Shown here: piece after piece, positions 49,650 to 58,652 of the stretch
Layout of the letters: every line of letters starts with the position of its first letter
Numbering within the stretch: the stretch's first letter is position 1
Translations under genes and position numbers: made by a program
Notes under the pieces: generated by a model
Database searches by the model: none
Told to the model about the DNA's origin: nothing
What the model saw: the letters and a program-made list of their open reading frames with translations, nothing else
Assembly: GCA_963771715.1 (NCBI GenBank)
Contig: CAVYUQ010000011.1
Location: 248,001-312,000 of the forward strand
DNA length: 64,000 bases
Direction: 5' to 3'
Source: JACVRW01 sp963771715
GTDB lineage: Bacteria > Actinomycetota > Thermoleophilia > Solirubrobacterales > Thermoleophilaceae

Positions 49650-50712
49650 AGCGCCTCGCGACCCGCGTCGTTCACGCCGGTCTGGATCATGACCCAACCT
49701 TCGGATCGGTAATACCGCCGATTCACCAGACCTCTACGTACGTGCAGCCGGCGCCGGGCGAGTACGTCGAGGACTACGACTACGCCCGCTCGGCCAACCC
49801 CACGCGCACTGCGCTGGAACGCGCGCTGGGCGAGCTCGAGGGCGGCCTCGGCTCGGCGTTCTCGAGCGGCATGGCCGCCACGCACGCGCTGCTCACCGCG
49901 CACTGCTCCGCGGGCGACCACGTGATCCTGCCGCTGGACCTCTACGGCGGCACCTACCGCCTGGTGGACAAGGTGCTCGCGCGCTTCGGCATCGAGTACG
50001 ACATGGTCGACCAGACCGACCTCGACGCCCTCGAGCGCGCGCTGCGCCCCGAGACCAAACTGATCTGGGTCGAGACCCCGACCAACCCGCTCCTGAACGT
50101 GGTCGACATCGAAGCGGTGGTCGCGCGCAAGGGCGACGCCATCGTCGCGGTGGACAACACCTTCGCGACCCCGATCGTGCAGCGGCCGATCGAGCTCGGG
50201 GCCGACGCCGTGGTCCACTCGGCCACCAAGTACCTCGGCGGCCACTCGGACGTGGTGGGCGGGGCCGTGGTGGTCGCCGACGAGGAACTCCACGAGCGCG
50301 TTCGCTTCATCCAAAACTCCATCGGAGCGGTGCCCGGGCCGTTCGACTGCTTCCTCGTCCACCGCGGGCTGCGCACGCTGCACCTGCGGGTGGCCGCGCA
50401 CACCGAGAACGGGCGCGCGGTGAGCGACTTCTTGCGCGACGCCCCCGGGGTAGAGGACGTCCGCTGGCCGGCTTCGGCGGCATGGTGTCCTTCCGCCACC
50501 CGGAGGCCACGCGCATCGCGGCGGCCACCGAGATCTTCTTGCTGGCGGAGTCGCTCGGCGGGGTCGAGTCCCTGATCGAGGTGCCGCAGGCGATGACCCA
50601 CCAGTCCGTGGAGGACTCGCCGGCGGCCGTGCCGGCGGACCTCGTGCGGCTCTCCTGCGGCGTCGAGGCCGCGGAGGACCTCGTCGAGGACCTGCGCCAG
50701 GCGCTCGGCTAG
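49646..50712 (+). CDS. Cystathionine gamma-synthase/gamma-lyase, with an internal deletion and frameshift
   Basis: Cys/Met-metabolism PLP enzyme. HAGLDHDPTFGSVIPPIHQ, YARSANPTRTALERALGELE, SGMAATHALL and the PLP lysine in HSATKYLGGHSDVVGGA are intact. After GVEDVRWP the frame is lost and resumes as GFGGMVSFRHPEATRIA. About 20 residues expected there (a segment like PGLPSHP...ARRQM) are missing. The junction at 50466-50472 carries TGGCCGG, which could be a recombined 7-bp direct repeat. The rest to the stop (SVEDSPAAVPADLVRLSCG, EDLVEDLRQAL) is normal. Gamma-synthase versus lyase is not separable by eye. The stop shares CTAG with serA. Confidence 0.85.
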
Positions 50713-52301
50713 CGGCCTTCGAGGCTGACGGTCCGGCCGGCGTGGAAGCCGTCGCCGGCCACGATGCCGTCGACCACCTCGCGCGGCACCGGGTTGTCCG
50801 CCGTCACGATCATCACCGCGCCGGCCTCGGGCTGACGCCCCACGGCCGCGGAAATGATGTTGATGCCGCGATTGCCAAGCTCCGTCCCGACGCGTCCCAG
50901 CATCCCTGGCCGGTCCTCGTAGCTGAAGATCGCGAGATGCCCTTCCAGCTGAAGGTTGAAGCGCGAGCCCCAGGCCTCGAGCAGATGAGGACGGTGCAGC
51001 TGCCCGAGCGTGGTTCCGGTGACGCGAGTGCGCTCGCCTCCGCTCACCACCGCAACCCGCAGCAGGTCGGTGAAGTCGCGCGCGTGGGCGCTGCTCGTCT
51101 CGGAGATGGCGATCCCTCGCTCCTCCGCGATCGAGGGCGCGTTCACCTCGTTCACCTCCTCCTCGGTGTGGCCGGCGAGCACGCCCTTCAGCACCTGCAC
51201 GGTGAGCAGGCGCGTGTCGCGGCCGGCGATGCGGCCCAGATACTCCACCTCGACTGCGTCCACGGAGGGGCGCTCGGCGAGCGCGGTGGCGATCCGGCCC
51301 AGGTCCTGCGCCAGCGGCAGGAACGGACCCAGTGCCTCGAGGTCCTCGGGAGCGATGGCGGGCACGTTCACGGCGCTGGTCACGACGCCTCCGGTGAGCG
51401 CCGCCACCACCTGCTCCGCGGCCTGGTAGCCGGCGCGGTCGGTGGCCTCGGCGGTCGAGGCTCCGAGGTGCGGCGTGACCACCACGTTCGGATAGTCAAA
51501 CAGCGGGTGCTTGGTCGCCGGCTCCTCGCGGAACACGTCGAGGGCGGCTCCCGCGACCTTGCCGGAGTCGAGAGCGGCGCGCAGGGCGTCCTCGTCCATC
51601 AGCTTGCCGCGTGCCACGTTGATCACGCGCACGCCGTCCTTCATGGCGGCGAAGGCGTTCGCGTCGAGCCAGTTCTCGGTCTCGGCGGTGACCGGAAGGT
51701 GCACGGTGAGGAAGTCGGCGCGGCCGTACACGTCCTCGGACGACTCCGCGCGCTCGACGCCGAGCTCGCGAAAGCGCTCCTCGGAGACGTAGGCGTCGAA
51801 CCCCACGACGCGCATTCCGAAGCCGAGCGCCCGCTGGGCCACGAGCTGACCAATGCGGCCGAAGCCGAGCACGCCGAGCGTCTTCTCGTACAGCTCGACA
51901 CCGCTGAACTGGGAGCGCTCCCACGCCCCGCCTATGAGCGACCCGTGCGCCTGCGGCACCTTGCGCGCCAGCGCGAGCAGCAGCGCGAGCGTGTGCTCGG
52001 CCGCCGTGATCACGTTCGACTGCGGCGCGTTGGCCACGATCACGCCGCGCTTCGTGGCCGCGTCCACGTCCACGTTGTCCACCCCCACCCCGGCGCGCCC
52101 GACCGCCTTTAGGCGCTCGGCGCGGTCGAGCAGGTCGGCATCGAGCTGCGTGGCGGAGCGGATCAGGATGCCGTCGAACTCGCCGATGCGGCGCTCGAGC
52201 TCGTCCTGGTCCCAGTCCGTGCCGATCTCGACCTCCAGCCCGGCGTCGCGCAGCAGCTGGACTCCGGAGTCGCCGATCTTCTCCTTGACGAGAACCTTCA
52301 C
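50709..52301 (-). CDS. serA: D-3-phosphoglycerate dehydrogenase
   Basis: 530 residues, the long actinobacterial form: substrate and NAD domains (LGVLGFGRIGQLVAQRALG, VINVARGKLMDEDAL, catalytic His in VVTPHLGASTAEA), an intervening domain (about 320-450) and a C-terminal ACT domain (IFSYEDRPGMLGRVGTELG) that senses serine. First enzyme of serine synthesis. GTG 52301 overlaps the aminotransferase stop as GTGA. Confidence 0.96.
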   Translation of the reverse strand: MKVLVKEKIGDSGVQLLRDAGLEVEIGTDWDQDELERRIGEFDGILIRSATQLDADLLDRAERLKAVGRAGVGVDNVDVDAATKRGVIVANAPQSNVITAAEHTLALLLALARKVPQAHGSLIGGAWERSQFSGVELYEKTLGVLGFGRIGQLVAQRALGFGMRVVGFDAYVSEERFRELGVERAESSEDVYGRADFLTVHLPVTAETENWLDANAFAAMKDGVRVINVARGKLMDEDALRAALDSGKVAGAALDVFREEPATKHPLFDYPNVVVTPHLGASTAEATDRAGYQAAEQVVAALTGGVVTSAVNVPAIAPEDLEALGPFLPLAQDLGRIATALAERPSVDAVEVEYLGRIAGRDTRLLTVQVLKGVLAGHTEEEVNEVNAPSIAEERGIAISETSSAHARDFTDLLRVAVVSGGERTRVTGTTLGQLHRPHLLEAWGSRFNLQLEGHLAIFSYEDRPGMLGRVGTELGNRGINIISAAVGRQPEAGAVMIVTADNPVPREVVDGIVAGDGFHAGRTVSLEGR

Positions 52302-53479
52302 GCGTGAATCGCGACGCCCGCGTCGGAGAAGACGCGCTGCGCGGCGGCCACGCCCGCGCCCGGCTCGGTCTCGTGGCCGAGCTCCCTCAGCGTCATCTCG
52401 AGCGCCGAGACCGTCACGATGATGTCGAAGGCGCCGAAGTACCCGCAGTGGGCCACGCGCGCGATCTTGCCCTTCAGCTTGCCCTGGCCCCCCGCGATCG
52501 TCACGCCGAACTTGTCGCGCATCAGAGCGGGAACCTTGCCACCGTCGACCGAGTCCGGAAGGACCATTGCGGTCACAACGTTGGCGTTGTCGTCGGCCGC
52601 GCCGCCGAGCAGCTCGAGGTCGAGCGCCTTGGCGGCCTCGCGCGTGGCGCGCCCGAGCAGCGCGTGGCGCTCGTACACCTGGTCGAGGCCCTCGCGCTCG
52701 ATCATCCCGAGCGCCACGTCGAGCGCCTTGATCAGGCCGACGGCCGGCGTGAACGGGCTGTCGGGCGGGTCCTTGCGCTGGCCGCTGACCGTGCGCTCCC
52801 AGTCGAAGTAGTAGCGCCGGCCGGGGATGCCGGCGGCGCGCTCGAGCGCGGCCTGGCTCGCGCTGGCGAAGCCGAGGCCCGGCGGCGCCATCAGCGCCTT
52901 CTGCGAGCCCGCGACCACCACGTCCACGCCCCATTCGTCCTGCGGAAGCGGGACCGCGCCGAGCCCGGACACCGCGTCCACCGCGATCAGCGCGCCGTGC
53001 CGGTGCGCGACCTCGGTGAGCTCGCGGATGTCGTTGACCACGCCGGTGGACGTCTCCGAGAAGGTGGTGAAGACGAGCTCCACGCCCTCGTTCTCACCGA
53101 GCAGCCGGTCGAGCTCCGCGGGGTCGACCTTGCGTCCCCACTCGCTCTCCCAGTGGATCGTCGCCGCGCCGTAGGCCTCGCAGAGCTCGAACCAGCGCTC
53201 GCCGAACTTGCCGCACGACGCCACGAGCGCCGGCTCGCCGGGCCGGACGAGGTTCGCGACGGCCGATTCCATCGCGCCGCTCCCTGAGGCCGCGAAGACC
53301 TGCACCTCGTTCTGCGTCTGGAACACGTCCTTGAGCCGCTTCAGCACCCGCGCGTAGACCTCCACGAACGCGGGCGCGCGGTGGTAGAGCATCGGCTCGG
53401 CCATCACCTGCGACACCGCAGGGGGCAGCGGCGTGGGGCCGGCGGTCATCAGATACTGCTTGACGTAGGGATTCGCCAC
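52298..53479 (-). CDS. Class V aminotransferase, likely phosphoserine transaminase partner of SerA
   Basis: 393 residues, alanine-glyoxylate/serine-pyruvate aminotransferase family: LMTAGPTPLPPAVSQVM, ASGSGAMESAVANLV, VDAVSGLGAVPLP and the PLP lysine in VVAGSQKALMAPPGLGF. Family members transaminate serine, alanine or phosphoserine. Overlap with serA suggests it supplies the second step (3-phosphohydroxypyruvate to phosphoserine), a role reported for some relatives next to serA; this is inference. A classical SerC is not in the window. Confidence 0.88.
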   Translation of the reverse strand: MANPYVKQYLMTAGPTPLPPAVSQVMAEPMLYHRAPAFVEVYARVLKRLKDVFQTQNEVQVFAASGSGAMESAVANLVRPGEPALVASCGKFGERWFELCEAYGAATIHWESEWGRKVDPAELDRLLGENEGVELVFTTFSETSTGVVNDIRELTEVAHRHGALIAVDAVSGLGAVPLPQDEWGVDVVVAGSQKALMAPPGLGFASASQAALERAAGIPGRRYYFDWERTVSGQRKDPPDSPFTPAVGLIKALDVALGMIEREGLDQVYERHALLGRATREAAKALDLELLGGAADDNANVVTAMVLPDSVDGGKVPALMRDKFGVTIAGGQGKLKGKIARVAHCGYFGAFDIIVTVSALEMTLRELGHETEPGAGVAAAQRVFSDAGVAIHA

Positions 53480-53497
53480 GAACGGGCGAGAATAGCG

Positions 53498-54175
53498 TCA
53501 GCTTCCGATGACTCGCACCACGGCGCCGACCACCGTGGCGGTCGCTCGGACGGTGTTCGGGTTCGAGTCCCAGTCCCAGTCCTCGTCTGCGATCGCGAAC
53601 GCGAGCAGCACGCCCCACGCGATCGTGGCCAGCACCGAGAGGCCGAGGCCCACCCAGCCGACGATGAAGCCCGCCTGGGCCAGGCCGCGGTGCTTCGGAG
53701 TCTCGCCGGCCTCGACCTTCCGCTTGCCCTTGCGCGAGTAGACGATGCCGACGATCGCGCAGGCGATCGAGATCACCGACGAGAAGCCGGCCGAGATCAC
53801 GAGCAGGCCGACGGATACGAGTGAGAACACGAAGCCGACGACGGCCGGCCCGTTGTCCGGCACCCGCTGCTGGGGGTAGCCCCACGGCGGCGGGTAGGCG
53901 TAGCCCGGCGGCGGTGGAGGCGGGTAGGCCTGGCCTGGTGGCGGCGCCTGGTAGCCGTAGCCGGGCGGAGCCTGCGGCGGCGGGTACGCATAGCCGGGAG
54001 GAGGAGGCGGCGGGTAGCCGTACGTCTGCCCGGGTGGGCCCTGCGGCGCGGGCGGCGCCGGAGGCGGCTGCGGCGGTGGCGCCTGCGGCGGGCGGTCGCC
54101 GAGCTCCGGCTCGGGACCGGTCGGCTCGGGCGGAAGGAAGCCCCTGTCCTCGCTATCGGCGCCGTGCTCCGCCAA
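53498..54175 (-). CDS. Proline/tyrosine-rich membrane protein (DUF4190-like)
   Basis: 225 residues. The first 105 are low-complexity, rich in Pro, Gly and Tyr, with repeated GYAYPPP/GYGYQAPPP units, and are probably cytoplasmic and disordered. Two membrane segments follow (VVGFVFSLVSVGLLVISAGF and AGFIVGWVGLGLSVLATIAW) around a KGKRKVEAGETPKHRGLA loop, as in DUF4190/TM2-like proteins. TTG 54175 starts 1 base after ilvC. Function unknown. Confidence 0.78.
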   Translation of the reverse strand: MAEHGADSEDRGFLPPEPTGPEPELGDRPPQAPPPQPPPAPPAPQGPPGQTYGYPPPPPPGYAYPPPQAPPGYGYQAPPPGQAYPPPPPPGYAYPPPWGYPQQRVPDNGPAVVGFVFSLVSVGLLVISAGFSSVISIACAIVGIVYSRKGKRKVEAGETPKHRGLAQAGFIVGWVGLGLSVLATIAWGVLLAFAIADEDWDWDSNPNTVRATATVVGAVVRVIGS

Positions 54176-54176
54176 C

Positions 54177-55166
54177 TCAGAACTCCGTGTCGATCCAGTC
54201 CATCATCGAGCGCAGCTCCTTGCCCTCGCGCTCGATCTGGTGGTTCTTCTGCTCCTCGCGCATGCGCTTGAAGTTCTCCTGCCCAGCCTGGTTCTCGGCA
54301 ATCCACTCGCGCGCGAAGTCGCCGGACTGGATCTCGGCAAGGATCTGCTTCATCGCCTCGCGCGTCGGCTCGCCGATGATCCGCTTGCCGCGCGTGAGGT
54401 CGCCGTACTCCGCCGTGTTCGAGATCGAGTAGCGCATGCCGCTGATCCCCTTCTCGTACATCAGGTCCACGATCAGCTTCAGCTCGTGGAGGCACTCGAA
54501 GTACGCGAGCCGCGGGTCGTAGCCGCCGTCCACCAGCGTCTCGTAGCCGGCCCGCACCAGCTCGGTCACGCCTCCGCAGAGCACGGCCTGCTCGCCGAAC
54601 AGGTCGGTCTCGGTCTCGTCCTTGAAGCTGGTCTCGATCACCCCGGCGCGCGTGCAGCCGATCCCGCGCGCGTAGGCGAGCACGAGGTCGCGCGCCGAGC
54701 CGCTGGCGTCCTGGTGGATCGCGACGAGGCCCGGCACCCCGTTCCCCTCCACGTACTGGCGCCGGACGAGGTGCCCGGGGCCCTTCGGCGCCGCCATGCC
54801 CACGTCCACCTCGGGGCCGGGGTCGATCTGGTTGAAGTGGATCGAGAAGCCGTGGGCGAACATCACGAGGTTGCCGGGGGCGATGCCGTCCCGGATCTCG
54901 CTCTCCCAGACCTCCGCCTGCTTCTCGTCCGGAAGCAGCACCATCACCACGTCGCCCTCGCTGGCGGCGTCCGCGATCGAGGTCACACGCAGCCCGTCGG
55001 CCTTCGCCTTCTCGACCGAGGAGGAGTCCTCGCGCAGACCCACGACCACGTCGACTCCCGAGTCCTTGAGGTTCAGCGCGTGGGCGTGTCCCTGCGAGCC
55101 GTAGCCGAGGATGGCGACGGTCTTGCCGTCGAGCTTGGAGAGATCGGCGTCCTTGTCGTAGATCAT
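54177..55166 (-). CDS. ilvC: Ketol-acid reductoisomerase
   Basis: 329 residues, class I (short) KARI. IYDKDADLSKLDGKTVAILGYGSQGHAHALNL carries the NADPH loop; MAAPKGPGHLVRRQYVEG and DETETDLFGEQAVLCGG bind magnesium and substrate. It serves valine, leucine and isoleucine synthesis, here probably fed by the citramalate route for isoleucine. ATG 55166 is chosen; the frame also allows TTG 55193. ilvBN and ilvD lie outside the window. Confidence 0.96.
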   Translation of the reverse strand: MIYDKDADLSKLDGKTVAILGYGSQGHAHALNLKDSGVDVVVGLREDSSSVEKAKADGLRVTSIADAASEGDVVMVLLPDEKQAEVWESEIRDGIAPGNLVMFAHGFSIHFNQIDPGPEVDVGMAAPKGPGHLVRRQYVEGNGVPGLVAIHQDASGSARDLVLAYARGIGCTRAGVIETSFKDETETDLFGEQAVLCGGVTELVRAGYETLVDGGYDPRLAYFECLHELKLIVDLMYEKGISGMRYSISNTAEYGDLTRGKRIIGEPTREAMKQILAEIQSGDFAREWIAENQAGQENFKRMREEQKNHQIEREGKELRSMMDWIDTEF

Positions 55167-55210
55167 GAGGCGGAGCACTCTAGTGCCCCGCAACTAACCT
55201 ACGGGCCCGC

Positions 55211-56056
55211 ATGGCGACGACGCGCACGATCCGCCCCGCGGCCGACTGGCAGCGCGCGGGCGACTACGAGGACATCCGCTACGAGCTGGCGGACGGGATC
55301 GCGAAGATCACGATCGACCGCCCGGAAGTGCGCAACGCCTTCCGCCCGGAAACTCTGATCGAGATCTCCGACGCGCTCATGCAAGCGCGCGAGGACACCT
55401 CCGTCGGAGTGATCATCCTGACCGGCGAGGGCCCGCTCGCATTCTGCTCGGGCGGCGACCAGAACGTGCGCGGTGACAGCGGCTACGTGGCGAGCGGCGC
55501 GAGCGTCGGGCGCTTCCACGTGACCGACCTTCACGTGCAGATGCGCCGCCTGCCGAAGCCGATCGTCGCGATGGTGGCCGGCTACGCGGTGGGCGGCGGT
55601 CAGGTGCTGCACGTGGTCTGCGACCTCACGATCGCCGCCGACAACGCCCGCTTCGGCCAGACCGGCCCCAAGGTCGGGAGCTTCGACGGCGGCTTCGGAG
55701 CCGGCCTGCTCGCCAACATCGTCGGCCCGAAGAAGGCCAAGGAGATCTGGTTCCTGTGCCGGCAGTACTCCGCCGAGGAGGCGCTCGACATGGGGCTCGT
55801 GAACCGCGTGGTGCCGCTCGAGGAGCTCGAGGAGGAGACTGTCGCGTGGTGCCGGGAGATGCTTCAGCTCTCGCCCTTTTCGCTGAGGCTCCTGAAGGCC
55901 AGCTTCAACGCGGCCGAGGACGGCCTCGCGGGGATCCAGCAGCTGGCGCACGACGCCAACCTGCTCTTCTACGGAAGCGAGGAGGCGCAGGAGGGCCGGG
56001 ACGCCTACCGCGAGAAGCGCCGCCCGGATTTCGGCAAGTTCCCGAAGCGGCCTTGA
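55211..56056 (+). CDS. menB: 1,4-dihydroxy-2-naphthoyl-CoA synthase
   Basis: 281 residues, crotonase fold. ITIDRPEVRNAFRPETL, the oxyanion-hole FCSGGDQNVRGDSGY, AGYAVGGGQVLHVVCDLTI and TGPKVGSFDGGFG are MenB-specific. It closes the second ring in menaquinone synthesis. TAACCT 10 bases before the start may be a -10. The stop overlaps the menA start (TTGA). Confidence 0.96.
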   Translation: MATTRTIRPAADWQRAGDYEDIRYELADGIAKITIDRPEVRNAFRPETLIEISDALMQAREDTSVGVIILTGEGPLAFCSGGDQNVRGDSGYVASGASVGRFHVTDLHVQMRRLPKPIVAMVAGYAVGGGQVLHVVCDLTIAADNARFGQTGPKVGSFDGGFGAGLLANIVGPKKAKEIWFLCRQYSAEEALDMGLVNRVVPLEELEEETVAWCREMLQLSPFSLRLLKASFNAAEDGLAGIQQLAHDANLLFYGSEEAQEGRDAYREKRRPDFGKFPKRP

Positions 56057-56928
56057 GCCACCTGCGCCTGTGGCTGCTCGCGGCGCGCCCGCGGACGCTG
56101 CCCGCCGCGATCGCGCCGGTGCTCGTGGGCACCGCGCTGGCGGGGTCCGAGGACACGTTCCGCGCGCTCCCGTTCGTGGCGGCGCTGGTGGGAAGCGTGT
56201 TCATCCAGATCGGCACGAACCTGTCGAACGACTACTCGGACGCCCGGCGCGGCGCCGACACCGAGGACCGGCTCGGCCCGGTGCGCGTGACGGCCGGCGG
56301 GCTGATGCCACCGCGGCGGGTGCTGGTGGGGACCTACGTGGCCTTCGGCGTGGCGGTGGCGGCGGGCCTCTACCTCGCCGCGGTCGCCGGCTGGGAGCTG
56401 CTCGTGGTGGGCGCCGCCTCGATCCTCGCCGGCGTGCTGTACACCGGCGGTCCTCGCCCGTACGGGTACGAGGGCCTCGGCGAGCTGTTCGTGTTCCTGT
56501 TCTTCGGCGTGGTGGCGGTGGCCGGCTCGTACTTCGTGCAGACCGAGGAGCTGCCCTGGGAGGCGGTGGCGCTGGGGGTGCCCGTCGGGCTGCTCGCCGC
56601 GGCGATCCTGGTGGTGAACAACGTCCGCGACATCGACACCGACCGGCGGGCCGGGAAGCGCACGCTGGCGGTGAAGCTCGGCCGCGAGCGAGCGCGCAGG
56701 CTGTTCGTGGCGATGGTGGTCGTGGCGTTCCTGATTCCGCTGGCACTGGTGCCCGCGCTGTCGGCGTGGGTGCTTCTGGTCCTCGCCGCTCTGCCGCTGG
56801 CGCCGCCGTTGGTTCGAACCGTTACCACCTGCACCGATGGCCCCTCCTTGAACGCTGCCCTTGCCGCCAGCGGCCGGCTGCTCGCCGTGTACTCGGTGCT
56901 CCTGGCCGGGGGCGTGCTCCTCTCGTGA
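56053..56928 (+). CDS. menA: 1,4-dihydroxy-2-naphthoate prenyltransferase
   Basis: 291 residues, a UbiA-family membrane prenyltransferase with about eight helices. ARPRTLPAAIAPVLVG, the first Asp-rich motif in NLSNDYSDARRGAD and the second in NNVRDIDTDRRAGKRTL bind the prenyl diphosphate through magnesium. It attaches the isoprenoid tail of menaquinone. TTG 56053 is the start, overlapping menB. Confidence 0.95.
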   Translation: MSHLRLWLLAARPRTLPAAIAPVLVGTALAGSEDTFRALPFVAALVGSVFIQIGTNLSNDYSDARRGADTEDRLGPVRVTAGGLMPPRRVLVGTYVAFGVAVAAGLYLAAVAGWELLVVGAASILAGVLYTGGPRPYGYEGLGELFVFLFFGVVAVAGSYFVQTEELPWEAVALGVPVGLLAAAILVVNNVRDIDTDRRAGKRTLAVKLGRERARRLFVAMVVVAFLIPLALVPALSAWVLLVLAALPLAPPLVRTVTTCTDGPSLNAALAASGRLLAVYSVLLAGGVLLS

Positions 56929-57944
56929 GCGCGCGTGTCGAGCGCACGGTCTTCAGGCTGTCGATTCCGCTGAAGCAGCCCTTCGTGACCTCGGGCGGCG
57001 TGGTCTCGGCGCGCGAGCTGCTGCTGCTCCGGCTCGAGGCGCGCGACGGCACGGTCGGCTACGGAGAGGCCGCCCCGTTCGAGCCCTACGACGGCGTGCC
57101 ACTCGAGCGCGCGGCCGCGGCGCTCACGGGCGGCGGCGGGCGTCGCCCGCCGCAGGCGCGCGCAGCCGAGGAGATCGCCCGTCTCGACCTGCACGCGCGC
57201 CAGGAGGAGCGCCCGCTGGCGGAGCCGCGCAAGGATGCGCTGCCCGTGAACATGACGCTCGCGGCCGGCCCACCGGAGGAGATCGCCGAGCGAGCTCGCG
57301 AGGGTCTTGGCCAGGGCTATGCGTGCTTCAAGCTGAAGGTCGGCCTGCCCGACGATGCCGAGCGGGTGGCAGCCGTGCGCGCGGCGGTCGGACCGTGGCC
57401 GGCACTGAGGGTGGACGCCAACGGGGCGTGGGACGTCGATGCTGCGGTGCAGGCGATTCGTGGCATCGAGGAGTACGACCTCGAGTTCGTGGAGCAGCCC
57501 TGCCGCTCCCTGCGTGAGCTCGCCGAGGTGCGCCAGCGCGTGTCGACGCCGATCGCGGCCGACGAGTCGGTGGCCACTCTGCGCGAGCTGCGCCGGGCAG
57601 TGGAGCTCGAGGCGTGCGACGTCGTGAACGTGAAGCTGGCCGGCGCCGGCGGCTTCAAGCCGTCGCGCGAGCTGCTGCGCGAGGCGCGCTCGAACGGGCT
57701 CGACGCCTTCCTGTCGAGCACCCTCGACGGCCCCTGGGGAATCGCGGCCGCGCTCCAGCTGGCGGCCGCCGAGGAGCTCACGCTCGCCTGCGGCCTCGCA
57801 ACGCTGGACCTCTTCGACTCGCCCGTGGCGGCGGCGCTGCCGCGCCCGCGCGGCGGGACGCTGAAGGTGCCGACTGGCCCGGGGCTCGGGTTCAGCATTG
57901 AAGATGACGCCCTGGCCTCGGTGATGGTCGAAACGCTCGCCTGA
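56925..57944 (+). CDS. menC: o-Succinylbenzoate synthase
   Basis: 339 residues, enolase superfamily. VTSGGVVSARELLLLRLE and YGEAAPFEPYDGV begin the capping domain. The barrel has the KxK-type base in FKLKVGLPDDAER, metal ligands in LRVDANGAWD, FVEQPCRSL and IAADESVA, and the final NVKLAGAGGF. It dehydrates SHCHC, the MenH product. GTG 56925 overlaps the menA stop as GTGA. Confidence 0.93.
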   Translation: MSARVERTVFRLSIPLKQPFVTSGGVVSARELLLLRLEARDGTVGYGEAAPFEPYDGVPLERAAAALTGGGGRRPPQARAAEEIARLDLHARQEERPLAEPRKDALPVNMTLAAGPPEEIAERAREGLGQGYACFKLKVGLPDDAERVAAVRAAVGPWPALRVDANGAWDVDAAVQAIRGIEEYDLEFVEQPCRSLRELAEVRQRVSTPIAADESVATLRELRRAVELEACDVVNVKLAGAGGFKPSRELLREARSNGLDAFLSSTLDGPWGIAAALQLAAAEELTLACGLATLDLFDSPVAAALPRPRGGTLKVPTGPGLGFSIEDDALASVMVETLA

Positions 57945-57950
57945 AGGGCC

Positions 57951-58643
57951 TCAGTGCAGGCCGTCGAGGAGCTCGACAAGCAGGCGGGCCACCTCCTCCG
58001 GGCGCTGCAGGTGCGCCGCATGCCCCGCCTCCTCCACGATCGCCGCCCGGCCGTTCGGTGCCGTGGAGGCGATGCGCTTCGCCGCTCGGGTGTATCCGTC
58101 GTCGCGGGCGCCGGCTATGGCCAGCACCGGCAGCTCGAGCTGCGAGAGCTCGTGCCAGACGGGCTCGAGCACGCCCTGCCCCGCGGTCCGCAGCAGCAGC
58201 GCGAGCGAGCGCTGGTCCTGCGACAGCCGGCCGGGGCGCTGCGCCTCGACGAGCGCGTCCGACTGGTCGGCGAACAGCGGCTGTCGCTCCCACACGGACA
58301 CCACGTCCTCCATCGACGCCGCCTCGATCCACGATGCGAGCCGCTCGTCGGCCTCGGCCCGAGCCGCCCGCAGCGGAGCCTCCTCAACGCCCGCCGTAGA
58401 CCCCACGAGAACAACAGCGCTGAAGGAATCGGGAGCGCGCAAAGCGGCCCGCAGCGCGAGCCGGCCGCCGAGGGAGTAGCCCACCAGCACGCGCGCGCCT
58501 GCCGAAAGAATCTCGCCGAGCCGCCCCTCGAAGCTGTGCTCGGCGTGGTCGAGCATCCTGCTCGGATAGCGTTCCGGCAGGAGCTCCGCGACCGGCCGCC
58601 AGGCGTCGCCACGCTGCATGAAGCCCGGGATGAAGAGCACCAT
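57951..58643 (-). CDS. menH: MenH-like alpha/beta hydrolase (SHCHC synthase)
   Basis: 230 residues. VLFIPGFMQRGDAW, the nucleophile VGYSLGGRLALRAAL, an acid in AGARDDGYTR and a His in EEAGHAAHLQRPEEV make a complete triad. Placement between menC and menD supports MenH, which eliminates pyruvate from the MenD product. Its start is 9 bases from the divergent menD start. Confidence 0.88.
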   Translation of the reverse strand: MVLFIPGFMQRGDAWRPVAELLPERYPSRMLDHAEHSFEGRLGEILSAGARVLVGYSLGGRLALRAALRAPDSFSAVVLVGSTAGVEEAPLRAARAEADERLASWIEAASMEDVVSVWERQPLFADQSDALVEAQRPGRLSQDQRSLALLLRTAGQGVLEPVWHELSQLELPVLAIAGARDDGYTRAAKRIASTAPNGRAAIVEEAGHAAHLQRPEEVARLLVELLDGLH

Positions 58644-58652
58644 CGCTCCAGC

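Noticed and set aside
53880..54080. Tandem repeat region that might be a CRISPR or microsatellite
   Set aside because: The repeats are GGCGGGTA/GGTAGCC-type units encoding a Pro/Gly/Tyr-rich protein tail, with no spacers.
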